Shown here one piece after another: positions 46,225 to 56,353 of a stretch of DNA of 64,000 bases. Numbering within the stretch: the first letter of the stretch is position 1; the number at the start of each line of letters is the position of its first letter. The DNA lies in the NCBI RefSeq assembly GCF_042477335.2, contig NC_091246.1, positions 18,473,001 through 18,537,000 of the forward strand, in the 5' to 3' direction. Below the pieces are notes generated by a model. That model searched no databases, was not told the origin of the DNA, and worked only from the letters and a program-made list of their open reading frames with translations. Made by a program: the position numbers and the translations under genes. Origin of the DNA: Ovis canadensis. Lineage: Eukaryota; Chordata; Mammalia; Artiodactyla; Bovidae.

Positions 46225-47218
46225 TCAGTTCAGTTCAGTTCAGTTGCTCAGTCATGTCCGACGCTTTGCGACCCCATGAGTCGCAGCACGCCAGGCCCCC
46301 CTGTCCATCACCGACTCCCGGAGTTCACTCAGATTCATGTCCATCGAGTCAGTGATGCCATCCAGCCATCTCATCCTCGGTCATCCCCTTCTCCTCCTGC
46401 CCCCAGTCCTGCAAGCATCAGTCTTTTCCAATGAGTCAACACTTTGCATGAGGTGGCCAAAGTACTGGAGTTTCAGCTTTAGCATCATTCCTTCCAAAGA
46501 AATCCCAGGGCTGATCTCCTTCAGAATGGACTGGTTGGATCTCCTTGCAGTCCAAGGGACTCTCAAGAGTCTTTTGCAGCACCATCAATTCTTTGGCGCT
46601 CAGTCTTCTTCACAGTCCAACTCTCACATCCATACATGACTACTGGAAAACCCATAGCCTTGACTAGCCGGACCTTAGTTGGCAAAGTAATGTCTCTGCT
46701 TTTGAATATACTATCTAGGTTGGTCATAACTTTTCTTCCAAGGACTAAGTGTCTTTTATTTATTTATTTATTGCATCTTTTAATTTCATGGCTGCAGTCA
46801 CCATCTGCAGTGATTTTGAAGCCCTAGAAAATAAAGTTTGACACTGTTTCCATTGTTTCCCCATCTATTTCCCAGGAAGTGATAGGACCAGATGCCATGA
46901 TCTTCATTTTCTGAATGTTGAGCTTTAAGCCAACTTTTTCACTCTCCACTTTCACTTTCTTCAAGAGGCTTTTTATTTCTTCTTCACTTTCTGCCATAAG
47001 GGTGGTGTCATCTGCATATCTGAGGTTATTGATATTTCTCCCGGCAATCTTGATTCCAGCTTGTGTTTCTTCCAGTCCAGCATTTCTCATGATGTTCTCT
47101 GCATATAAGTTAAATAAGCAGGGTGACAATACACAGCCTACACATACTCCTTTTCCTATTTGGAACCAGTCTGTTGTTCCATGTCCAGTTCTAACTGTTG
47201 CTTCCTGACATGCATACT
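46225..47218 (-). mobile_element. BovB LINE, 5'-truncated
   Basis: Begins with four CAGTT units and reads into the RT domain (RYADDTT coded near 47015), ending at TTGCTTCCTGACATGCATA. A (TTTA)n expansion at about 46757-46772 is followed by a repeat of the local CTTTTAATTTC block. Frames broken. Confidence 0.9.
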
Positions 47219-47429
47219 GCCCTTTAAATCCTCCTTTTTATGTTTTTAACAGGATATTTTGCCTATTTTTATAGTCTCTATTTATCACAGTAATTTTTAA
47301 TGTCCTTTTCCTTTAGTTTTTATACTATATTTAAATGGCTAATATAACATCCTATTATAGACTTAGAATTTTATTAAACTAAGTGTTTCAAAGTGCTGAG
47401 TATTTTTACATGTTTTCATGTTACTAATT
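47219..47429. other. Spacer between two BovB copies
   Basis: AT-rich; possibly part of the same old L1, but no firm match. Confidence 0.35.
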
Positions 47430-48893
47430 TAGTTCAGTTCAGTTGAGTTGCTCAGTTGTGTCCGATTCTGCAACCCCATGGACTACAGCACACCATGCTT
47501 CCCTGTCCATCACCAACTCCAGGAGCTTGCTCAAACTCATGTCCATCAAGGCAGTGATGCCATCCTACCATCTCATCCTCTGTCATCCCTCTCCTCCTGC
47601 CTTCAGTCTTTCCCAGCATCAAGGTCTTTTCCAATGAGTTGATTCTTTGCATAAGTTGGCCAAAGTATTGGAGCTTCAGCTTCAGCATCAGTCATTCCAA
47701 TGAATATTCCGGACTGATTTTCTTTAGGATGGACTGGTTGGATCTCCTTGCTGTCCAAGGGATTCTTAAGAGTCCTCCAACACCACAGTTCAAAAGCATC
47801 AATTCTTTTTCACTCAGCTTTCTTTATGGTCCACCTCTCATATCCATACATGATTACTGGAAACACCATAGCTTAGATTATATGGACCTTTGTCAGCAAA
47901 ATAATGTCTCTGCTTTTTAATATGCTGTCTAAGTTTGTCATAGCTTTCCCTCCAAGGAGCAAATGTCTTTTAATTTCATGGATTTAGTCACCATCTGCAG
48001 TGATTTTGGAGTTCAAGAAAATAAAGTCTCTCACTATTTCCATTGTTTCCTCATCTGTTTGCCCTGAAATGATGGGACCAGATACCATGATCTTAGTTTC
48101 TTGGATGTTGAGTTTTAAGCTAGCTATTTCACTCTCCTCTTTACTTTCATCAAGAGGCTTTCTAGTTGTTCTTCACTTTCTGCCATAAGGGTGGTGTCAT
48201 CTGCATATCTGAGGTTATTGATATTTCTCGCAGCAATCATGAAACCAGCTTGTGGTTCATCCAGTCCAGCATTTCTCATGATGTACTCTGCATATAAGTT
48301 AAATAATCAGGGTAACAATATACAGCCTTGATGTACTCATTTCCTAATTTGGAACAAGTCTGTTGTTCCATGTCCGGTTCTAACTGTTGCTTCTTGACTT
48401 GCATTCAGTAACTCAGGAGGCAGGTTAGGTGGTCTGGTATTCCCATCTCTTTCAGAATTTTCCATTTTGTTGTGATCCGCATAGTCAAAGACTTTATGCA
48501 TAGTCAGTGAAGCAGAAATATATGATTTTTCTGGAATTCTCTTGCTTTTTCTATGATCCAGCAGACATTGGCAATTTGATCTCTGGTTCCTCTGTTTTTT
48601 CTAAATCCAATTTGAGCATCTGGAAGTTCTCGGTTTACATACTGTTGAAGCCTGGCTTGGAGAATTTTGAGCATTACTTTCTAGCGTGTGAGATGAGTGC
48701 AGTTGTGTGGTAGTTTGAATGTTCTTTGGCCTTGGAATGAAAACTGAACTTTTCCAGTCCTGTGGCCAGTGCTGAGTTTTCCAAATTTTCCAGCATATTG
48801 AGTGCAATACTTTCACAGCATCATCTTTAAGGATTTAAATAACTCAGCTGAAATTCCATCATATCCACTAGTTTTGTTCATAGTGATGCTTCC
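47430..48893 (-). mobile_element. BovB LINE, 5'-truncated
   Basis: Minus-strand BovB from TTCAGTTCAGTTGAGTTGCT to GATGCTTCCTAA. The flanks TAATTTAG (left) and TAATTAG (right) may be a decayed TSD. It is an older copy, with many stops and short deletions. Confidence 0.88.
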
Positions 48894-49060
48894 TAATTAG
48901 TGTTCTGTCATTTCATCTTGAAGAACTCCTTTTAGCATTTGTGGTAAAGTGAGCCGTGGTGCTAAATTCCTTCAGCTTTGTTTGTGTGGGAAAGTCGTTA
49001 TTTCTTCTTTGTTTCTGAAGAGTAACTTTGCCAAAGGTTGGTATTATCTATAGTATAACT
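48894..49060 (-). mobile_element. L1-derived fragment
   Basis: CTCCTTTTAGCATTTGTGGT, CTTCAGCTTTGTTTGTGTGG and TTTCTGAAGAGTAACTTTGC fit L1 on the minus strand. Probably the continuation of the L1 interrupted since 42 kb. Confidence 0.55.
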
Positions 49061-52000
49061 CAATAAATTTTCCTAATACATTTAATTCAGTAATGAATTA
49101 TTTATCTACCTGAATTTATACCTTAAACTGCCCATTCTGTACTTCTTCCCCTCTTACTCCTCTCTCTCCTGCTTACCCTCTTCCTCCTACTCTTTTTCTT
49201 CTTTACTTTGTGTCCTTAAACATGTGGATTCCCTTTTTGTGCTGTGAGTTTATTTTATTGCTTTTCAGTATCTTTTTCCATTACAAAAAAGGTGATGCCA
49301 TCCTGCACAAAATTGACCTATCTAAAACAATGAATATAAAAAAGCAAAATCATTAAATTTGTCATTGAATTCACAATGAATTGATCAATTGAATTGATTG
49401 CTTTTCAATTCAAGCATTTCATTTTGATAATTTTCATTTGAATTAATAAATTCTTACTTTGAATTTACATTATTTTGGTAATAATTTGAACTAAAAAGCT
49501 CTCACATTTCATGAAATTACTTTGGTGAACATTTGCTCCTGTTTTGAAATGTTACATGGGTAGAACAGTGTCATTTCATTTTGGAGTTTTAGTTCAGTCA
49601 CAGTTTGTTCCCAACACCGCTCTTAATTGTGTCTGTGGGACAATGTCCCTAATGCATGAGAAGGTTCCCATTCCATTGATCTCTCATTCCAACTTTAAAT
49701 TGCTTTGGGAACAGGGGAACAATTACAACTGATGCATAACAAATATTTATTCTTCCACGTCTGAGGAAACAAGCATTGTTTGTTGATCCTAATCTTAATT
49801 CAGAATGCTGACAGTAAGTACTGACAAGAAGTGTAGCAAGTTCTTTTAGGAAGTAGAAATAATTTATTAATAATAATGGTAAATCTTGATTGTCATGGCA
49901 TTGTATCTTTTCAGTCTATAGTTAAAGCTATCATTTAGTAGTAATTTGTAATGTGAATAGCCTGATGAAATAGAGGTATCAGTTTATCACTAAAATACAG
50001 CTGTGAGTCATTATGACTATTACTATTTCATTATTATTTGTACACTCTCTTAATCCTTAATTTCCATATGCTATCTCATTATTTCCTAAAAATATTCCTC
50101 TAAGGAAAGTAAGGCAAATATTTTTATCATTTTACAAATGAGAAGACAGCTATAAATTAGAGGCAGAGAATCTCAAACCAAAGACTTTGATTTTAATATG
50201 AGATGCTTTTCCACTATACAAAACCCATGTTACATATATTTTTAATAAATATTAAGTTATTCTCTATAGTTACAATGCATAAATGGTAATAATTTGTATA
50301 AGATGGCTGTTTGTTAGTATTGACTGAAAAATAGTTTAAAAAGCTAAAACCTGATGTTGATGAGCAAATGTGACATGTTAAAGTTTTCCTGATCATTAAT
50401 TCACAAATACTGCATGGGAAATTGCTTGAGTTTAGAAAATAAGCCTTCACCAAGTCAGTCAGAACCCATCTATTATGTGCTGACACTGTATTAGACTTAG
50501 GTGTAGAAGGATGAACAAGACAAATAAGCTCCTTCCCCCACATCTCTTGTTACCTCACAGTGTAACAACATAAACAGTTTTAAGTGCTGGGAGCAGAAGT
50601 AAACCAAATGTAGCGAAACAAGCCTAGTTCAAGGTGTGTTTGACTTAGTGAGAGATTTCTGCCTAGGACGGAAAGGCTTGGAACAGATGACTGGAAGAAG
50701 CAGTTTAGATAGCCTCAGATGCATTGTCATTGCAGTTGTCTGGAAGAGGAAGATAACAGTCGCTGGAGTCCTGGATTCAAAGAGCCTGGTTAAAACATCT
50801 TCATATATCCTGGTAAATCTTGCTGTCTTCTTCCATTTCTGTTAGTGATTGGTCTGATCAGGGTGCTCATGTTCCTTATCCAGTGCATCCTCTCACCAAT
50901 TTCTGAGCCTCACTGGGGAGAATTTTGACTTGTCATGTGAAGTAGTATAGAATAAGAGTTGGATTTTTGCCTCCTTGTTCCTGGCACTGTTGAATGAAGG
51001 TCAATTTGACTTTGTGACCCTGCCTATTCTAAGGTTCTCACTAACAATAGCCTGCTGTTGACACATGATTTTTATACAAATTTTAATGCTACCAGTTAGG
51101 TGAAGTTGTAATGGACTATGAATATTGCTTGTTCCTGATTTTAGTCATGTGACATCAGCCAAGTGAACAAATTTCACGCCTTAAATATGACACACAAGAT
51201 CCTGAAGTAAGAAATTGTTGCATAAATGAAATGAAGGTTTTTTCTTCTCTTTCTTTTCTTTAAGGAAAATTCTTTACTTAAGCTGAACAAATAAAAATTT
51301 ACAATGTCATTTGGGCTAAAGTTTTCGTCTCCAAAATTGAGATTTTATATTCCCTTATTGTCTTTGTCTTCAAAATTGTGGTATTTCTGTTGTGTATTCT
51401 AAATTATTCCTTAGTATGAATCCCTCTGTTGAATTGGATTTCTGATTCTAAGTAATATCTGCTATATAGTGAGTTCCTCAACTACTATCACATGGCAAAC
51501 TAAGTGACAGAGTGGGTGAAAAGTGGCTATGCTGAAACCCTCAAATCTATTAGCCATGTGAGGACTAAGCTTGTGATTTTGATCAATGTCGAATATGGTG
51601 GTGATTATGAAAAGATCAGTTTTCACATCCAGTCAGTAATGTGACAAACACATTAATCTAAATATCTTAATTCCTTTTATTATGTTTCTGCTAAAAGTCT
51701 CATAAAATCCTACTGTGTGATGACTTATGTGTATACTAAAAGTAGTGGTGCTGTGAACTACACTTGATCTGAGCTTTGAGCTCTACTTTATTATTTACTA
51801 TGTGGTCAACCTTGGAAAAATTCCATTTTTTAATATGTGAAAAATGGGGATAGTACAAACAATGATTATATTTTGTTAAACATGAAATAGTACATATACC
51901 CATGTATACCTATTTATAAAAAAATATTTAAACATTTTTTGCTGTTCTCTTAGGTTGACAAGTGAGTAAATTATGAAGATACACTATGAAGCCACAGAGT

Positions 52001-52670
52001 AAAAATAAGTGAAGAGACTATGTAATGTTCTCCAAAGGTTGTCTGTAACATTCGTGTGGAGCTGGTCTATGCAGTGGTCTTGTCATAGGAACAGTCACAC
52101 AAGAAACTAAGAGGAGCTGAAATATGAAATCAACAGATATCTGTGTTTAAACAGATGTTAAATTTCAGTTTATGCTATTCAATTTATTATTACTAATTGT
52201 CTATAAAACAATTAAGGTGACTAATATATACTATGTAGTGTCAGGCATAGAAAGATATATGCCCCCCAAAAATCAGAGTTTCTGTGAATTTTGACCATCA
52301 TGAATTTCAATTTAAAATTTCCAGTCCTATTGAGTGGTATTTTGCCATCTCCACTCTTTACTTGTCAGGCTTATATTCACTAATTAGTCAGGAGTTTTAG
52401 AAACCTCAACCCAGAAACATGTCCTCCATAGCAGTAAAAGTTACTTCTGTATGTTTCTTTAATCATAGGTAGAACTTCACATAGTGGCAATGGCATAGAT
52501 ACTTTAATCATTTCCAGTTTTATTGTATTTTGTTGATACACATTGTTGAAGATAACTGGACTTCAGGGCTTCAAGCAAACACTCCTTATAATACATTCTT
52601 TAAAAACCAATTGTTTAGGTAATGTGTAACATGTAACACTTGTTTCCTGGCGGTAAATATATCTTATAGG
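49061..52670. other. Upstream region of the OR13C3-like gene; repeat-poor
   Basis: The longest stretch without young retrotransposons. MIR/L2-like remnants are seen at about 50040-50215 (plus; CATTTTACAAATGAGAAGAC), 50470-50570 (ATGTGCTGACACTGTATTAG) and 51775-51885 (GTGAAAAATGGGGATAGTAC). A perfect 12-bp palindrome AATTGATCAATT is at 49379-49390. No coding exon seen. Non-coding 5' exons and the promoter of the OR gene are expected somewhere here, but I cannot place them. Confidence 0.45.
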
Positions 52671-52679
52671 AGATCTTCC
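52663..52679 (+). promoter_or_regulatory. Candidate 3' splice site before the OR13C3-like coding exon
   Basis: AAATATATCTTATAG ends 24 bases before the ATG. A second AG (GAAAGCAG) lies 5 bases before it. OR coding exons normally begin shortly before the ATG. Not verified. Confidence 0.35.
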
Positions 52680-52703
52680 TTTGACATCCTGAAAGCAGAG
52701 GAC

Positions 52704-53657
52704 ATGGATAAAATTAACCAGACATTTGTGCTAGAATTTCTTCTTCTGGGTCTTTCTGAATACCCAAAGACTGAGATTGTTTACTTTGTTGTAATTCTAA
52801 GTATGTACCTAGTCATTCTAGTTGGCAACGGTGTTCTCATCACAGCAAGCATCTTTGATTCCCATCTTCACTCCCCCATGTACTTCTTCCTGGGAAACCT
52901 CTCTTTTCTGGATATCTGCTATACATCTTCCTCTGTTCCTTCAACTTTGGTGAGCTTAATCTCAAAGAAAAGGAACATTTCCTTCTCTGGATGTGCAGTG
53001 CAAATGTTTTTTGGATTTGCAATGGGTTCAACAGAGTGTTTGCTCCTTGGCATGATGGCTTTTGACCGCTATGTGGCCATCTGTAACCCTCTGAGATACC
53101 CTGTCATCATGAGCAAGGTGGTGTATGTTCTGATGGCTTCTGTGTCGTGGCTCTCTGGTGGGATCAACTCAATTGTGCAAACATCACTTGCCATGCGATT
53201 GCCTTTCTGTGAGAATAATGTAATCAATCATTTCACATGTGAAATATTAGCTGTTCTCAAGCTAGCTTGTACTGATATATCTCTCAATATTATCACAATG
53301 ATGGTATCAAATATGGCATTTCTAGTTCTTCCACTGCTGGTCATATTTTTCTCCTACATGTTCATCCTCTATACCATCTTGAGAATGAACTCAGCTAGAG
53401 GGAGACATAAGGCCTTTTCTACCTGCTCAGCACATTTGACTGTGGTAATTATATTTTATGGTACCATCTTCTTTATGTATGCCAAACCTAAGTCTCAAGA
53501 ACTGCATGGAGAAAACAAGTTGCAAGCTTCTGACAAGCTCATTTCCCTGTTTTATGGTGTAGTGACTCCCATGCTAAATCCTATAATCTACAGCTTGAGG
53601 AATAAGGATGTAAAAGCTGCTGTAAAATATTTGCTAAACAAAAAACCTATCCAGTAA
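52704..53657 (+). CDS. OR13C3: Olfactory receptor, OR13C3-like
   Basis: Intact 317-residue odorant receptor, a seven-helix GPCR of olfactory cilia coupled to Golf. Features: N-glycosylation site N5-Q-T; GN at 41-42 (TM1); [16 protein letters not shown] at 55-70; C97 and C179; [10 protein letters not shown] at 118-127 with a standard DRY; SY at 217-218; KAFSTCSAH at 236-244; PMLNPIIY at 289-296. The N-terminus MDKINQTFV and the segment around [17 protein letters not shown] closely match what I remember of human OR13C3, so orthology is likely. The start has G at -3 and G at +4. The stop codon TAA (53655-53657) is the last native sequence before a solo LTR, and lies within the LTR's target-site duplication. 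Its original 3' UTR is now 2.5 kb away, so its transcript probably ends in the LTR. Confidence 0.95.
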   Translation: MDKINQTFVLEFLLLGLSEYPKTEIVYFVVILSMYLVILVGNGVLITASIFDSHLHSPMYFFLGNLSFLDICYTSSSVPSTLVSLISKKRNISFSGCAVQMFFGFAMGSTECLLLGMMAFDRYVAICNPLRYPVIMSKVVYVLMASVSWLSGGINSIVQTSLAMRLPFCENNVINHFTCEILAVLKLACTDISLNIITMMVSNMAFLVLPLLVIFFSYMFILYTILRMNSARGRHKAFSTCSAHLTVVIIFYGTIFFMYAKPKSQELHGENKLQASDKLISLFYGVVTPMLNPIIYSLRNKDVKAAVKYLLNKKPIQ

Positions 53658-54037
53658 GTAAAAGGGTAACAGGCAGGAAGGCCAGGGGTCTCCAAACGGA
53701 GGAAATAGCGTGCAAGTGTCAGACATTTTTATCTCTGTTAAGCGGCAGGAGGAAACAAACTAGGGATATTTTTTTCCTTCTCTACACAAATTTAAAAGGA
53801 GGTTTCTCTTAAAATACTGTGTTGCCATAATGACACCTGGTTTCACCTGAAGTTAACTATTCTCAAACCTTGAGATAACCAATGCATTTTTCTTATGGAA
53901 ATGTTTGTCTTAAGCTATGCTAATGTACTATACATTTACCCCAAACCCTGTCTTAAAGTCTGTCCTGCCTCATGCCTCAGAACCTACTTGACAAACCAGT
54001 ATGTTATACTCAGATATTGTTCCCCTAATCTATGTAA

Positions 54038-55469
54038 GAAAGATGATGCTGTGAAAGTGCTGCACTCAGTATGCCAGCAAATTGGGAAAACTCAGCAGTG
54101 GCCACAGGACTGGAAAAGGTCTGTTTTCATTCCAATGCCAAAGAAAGGCAATGGCAAAGAATGCTCAAACTACCACACAATTGCACTCATCTCACATGCT
54201 AGTAAAGTAATGCTCAAAATTCTCTAAGCCAGGCTTCAGCAATACATAAACCGTGAACTTCCTGGTGTTCAAGCTGGTTTTAGAAAAGGCAGAGGAACAA
54301 GAGATCAAATTACCAACATCCTCTGAATCATGGAAAAAAGAATAGAGTTTCAGAAAAACATTTATTTCTGCTTTATTGACTATGCCAAAGCCTTTGATTG
54401 TGTGGATCACAATAAACTGTGGAAAATTCTGAGAGAGATGGGAATGCCAGACCATCTGACCTGCCTCTTGAGAAATCTGTATGCAGGTCAGGAAGCAACA
54501 GTTAGAACTGGACATGGAACAACAGACTGGTTCCAGATAGGAAAAGGAGCACGTCAAGGCTGTATATTGTCACCCTGCTTATTTAACTTATATGCAGAGT
54601 ACATCATGAGAAACACTGGACTGGAAGAAACACAAGCTGGAATCAAGATTGCTGGGAGAAATATCAATAACCTCAGATATGCAGATGACACCACCCTTAT
54701 GGCAGAAAGTGAAGAGGAACTAAAAAGCCTCTTGATGAAAGTGAAAGAGGAGAGTGAAACAGTTGGCTTAAAGCTCAACATTCAAAAAACAAAGATCATG
54801 GCATCTGGTCCCATCACTTCATGGGAAATAGATGGGGAAACAGTGGAAACAGTGTCAGACTTTATTTTGGGGGGCTCCAAAATCACTGCAGATGGTGATT
54901 GCAGCCATGAAATTAAAAGTCGCTTACTCCTTGGAAGAAAAGTTATGACCAACCTAGATAACATATTCAAAAGCAGAGACATTACTTTGCCGACTAAGGT
55001 CCGTCTAGTCAAGGCTATAGTTTTTCCTGTTGTCATGTATGGATGTGAGAGTTGGACTGTGAAGAAGGCTGAGTGCCAAAGAATTGATGCTTTTCAACTG
55101 TGGTGTTGGAGAAGACTCTTGAGAGTCCCTTGGACTGCAAGGAGATCCAACCAGTCCATTCTGAAGGAGATCAGCCCTGGGATTTCTTTGGAGGGAATGA
55201 TGCTAAAGCTGAGACTCCAGTACTTTGGCCACCTTGTGCAAAGTGTTGACTCATTGGAAAAGACTCTGTTGCTGGGAGGGATTGGGGGCAGGAGGAAAAG
55301 GGGATGACAGAGGATGAGATGGCTGGATGGCATTGCTGACTCGATGGACGTGAATCTGAGTGAACCCCGGGAGTTGGTGATGGACAGGGGGGCCCGATTC
55401 CTGGAGTGCTGCGATTCATGGAGTCGCAAAGAGTCGGACATGACTCAGTGACTGAACTGAACTGAACTG
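54038..55469 (+). mobile_element. BovB LINE, 5'-truncated, young, with long open RT frame
   Basis: Inserted in the LTR with an 11-base TSD, AATCTATGTAA (54027-54037) and AATCTGTGTAA (55470-55480), one mismatch. It starts in the N-terminal RT region. The frame 54330-55307 is open for 325 codons and holds RT motifs: FIDYAKAFD at residues 15-23, RQGCILSP at 75-82 and YADD at 117-120. The endonuclease and the first RT part are missing, so it cannot move by itself. The open frame suggests a fairly recent insertion. Confidence 0.93.
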
Positions 55470-55659
55470 AATCTGTGTAAACGAAACTACTTTTATGGTA
55501 ACCCGTCCTTCTACAAGATTCAAGTTAATCATTTTATGGCCCAGGTGAACCATTTGGTGCCAAGATGATCCCAAAATACATGTTATGAGTGAGGAGCCTA
55601 GTGCCATTCTGAGTTAAGACATTCCTTTTCTTTCATTAACAGACGACTAGTGACTATAT

Positions 55660-55931
55660 GTGGAGAAGGCAATGGCACCCCACTCCAGTACTCTTGCCTG
55701 GAAAATCCCATGATGGAGGAGCCTGGTAGGCTGCAGTCCACGGGGTCGTTAAGAGTAGGACACGACCGAGTGACTTCACTTTCACTTTTCACTTTCATGC
55801 ATTGAAGAAGGAAATGGCAACCCACTCCAGTGTTCTTGCCTGGAGAATCCCAGGTACAGGGGAGCCTGATGGGCTGCCATCTATGGGGTTGCACAGAGTA
55901 GGACACAACTGAAGTGACTTAGCAGTAGCAG
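55660..55931 (+). mobile_element. BOV-A2 SINE with TSD, inside the LTR
   Basis: Sense dimer from GTGGAGAAGGCAATGGCACC to the CAGTAG tail, with a perfect 12-base TSD TAGTGACTATAT at 55648-55659 and 55932-55943. Confidence 0.95.
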
Positions 55932-56032
55932 TAGTGACTATATAACATCCAGCTGAATACTAGCAGGGGGGTACTCTTTCTGACCCCTTCTGATGCCTAA
56001 GTCAGAAGCTTTCTCTATCTCCCTTATACTTT

Positions 56033-56038
56033 AATAAA
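56033..56038 (+). promoter_or_regulatory. LTR polyadenylation signal, possibly used by OR13C3
   Basis: AATAAA in CTTTAATAAAATG near the LTR 3' end, in the orientation of the OR gene and about 2.4 kb after its stop codon. Before the nested insertions it would have been about 0.65 kb away. Confidence 0.5.
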
Positions 56039-56158
56039 ATGTTATCACACAAAGGTCTGAATGATCAAGCCTCGTCTCTGGTCCTGGATTAAGTTCTTCT
56101 CCTTCAGAGGCCAAGAATCCTGGCCATCTTTTAATTCAGCAACAACCTTTCATAAGTA

Positions 56159-56345
56159 TTTCAAGAAATGTAGATCTTTGTGCAATAGACACAAAGATGG
56201 ACTTCTAGGTAAAACGTATGATCTTTTTGGGAAACCATGGTTTAGGAGAGATTTTTATTCTTCTCTTCACTGACCTAACTCTGCTAGAATTACTCAAAAC
56301 TATGGTTTGCAACCACCCTGGCGTTCAGTGTTTTCAGATTTCACG
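56159..56345. other. Probable displaced 3' flank of the OR13C3-like gene
   Basis: Sequence after the right TSD copy; by the insertion model it was originally directly downstream of the OR stop codon. No repeat recognised. Confidence 0.5.
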
Positions 56346-56353
56346 AGTACCAT

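Larger units (their letters stand above)
53659..56152 (+). mobile_element. Solo LTR of an endogenous retrovirus, containing BovB and BOV-A2
   Basis: Outer LTR of about 770 bp once nested insertions are removed. The 3' end is CCTTTCA; the 5' end reads TAAAAGGG, one change from the matching TGAAAGG. TAAG precedes it (53655-53658) and follows it (56153-56156), a 4-bp TSD as in class I elements. A less likely parse is a 6-bp TAAGTA duplication with a decayed start. LTR sequence continues across the BovB (CTAATCTATGTAA, then ACGAAACTAC) and the SINE. An AATAAA lies at 56033-56038. It is in the same orientation as the OR gene. No viral genes are present. Confidence 0.78.

Noticed and set aside
46225-46245. 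CAGTT tandem run as an independent microsatellite
   Set aside because: It is the normal 3' tail of BovB, seen at the ends of several copies.
49379-49390. 12-bp palindrome AATTGATCAATT as a regulatory site
   Set aside because: Perfect but short, in an AT-rich region full of GAATT/AATTC words. Chance occurrence is likely and no partner motif was seen.
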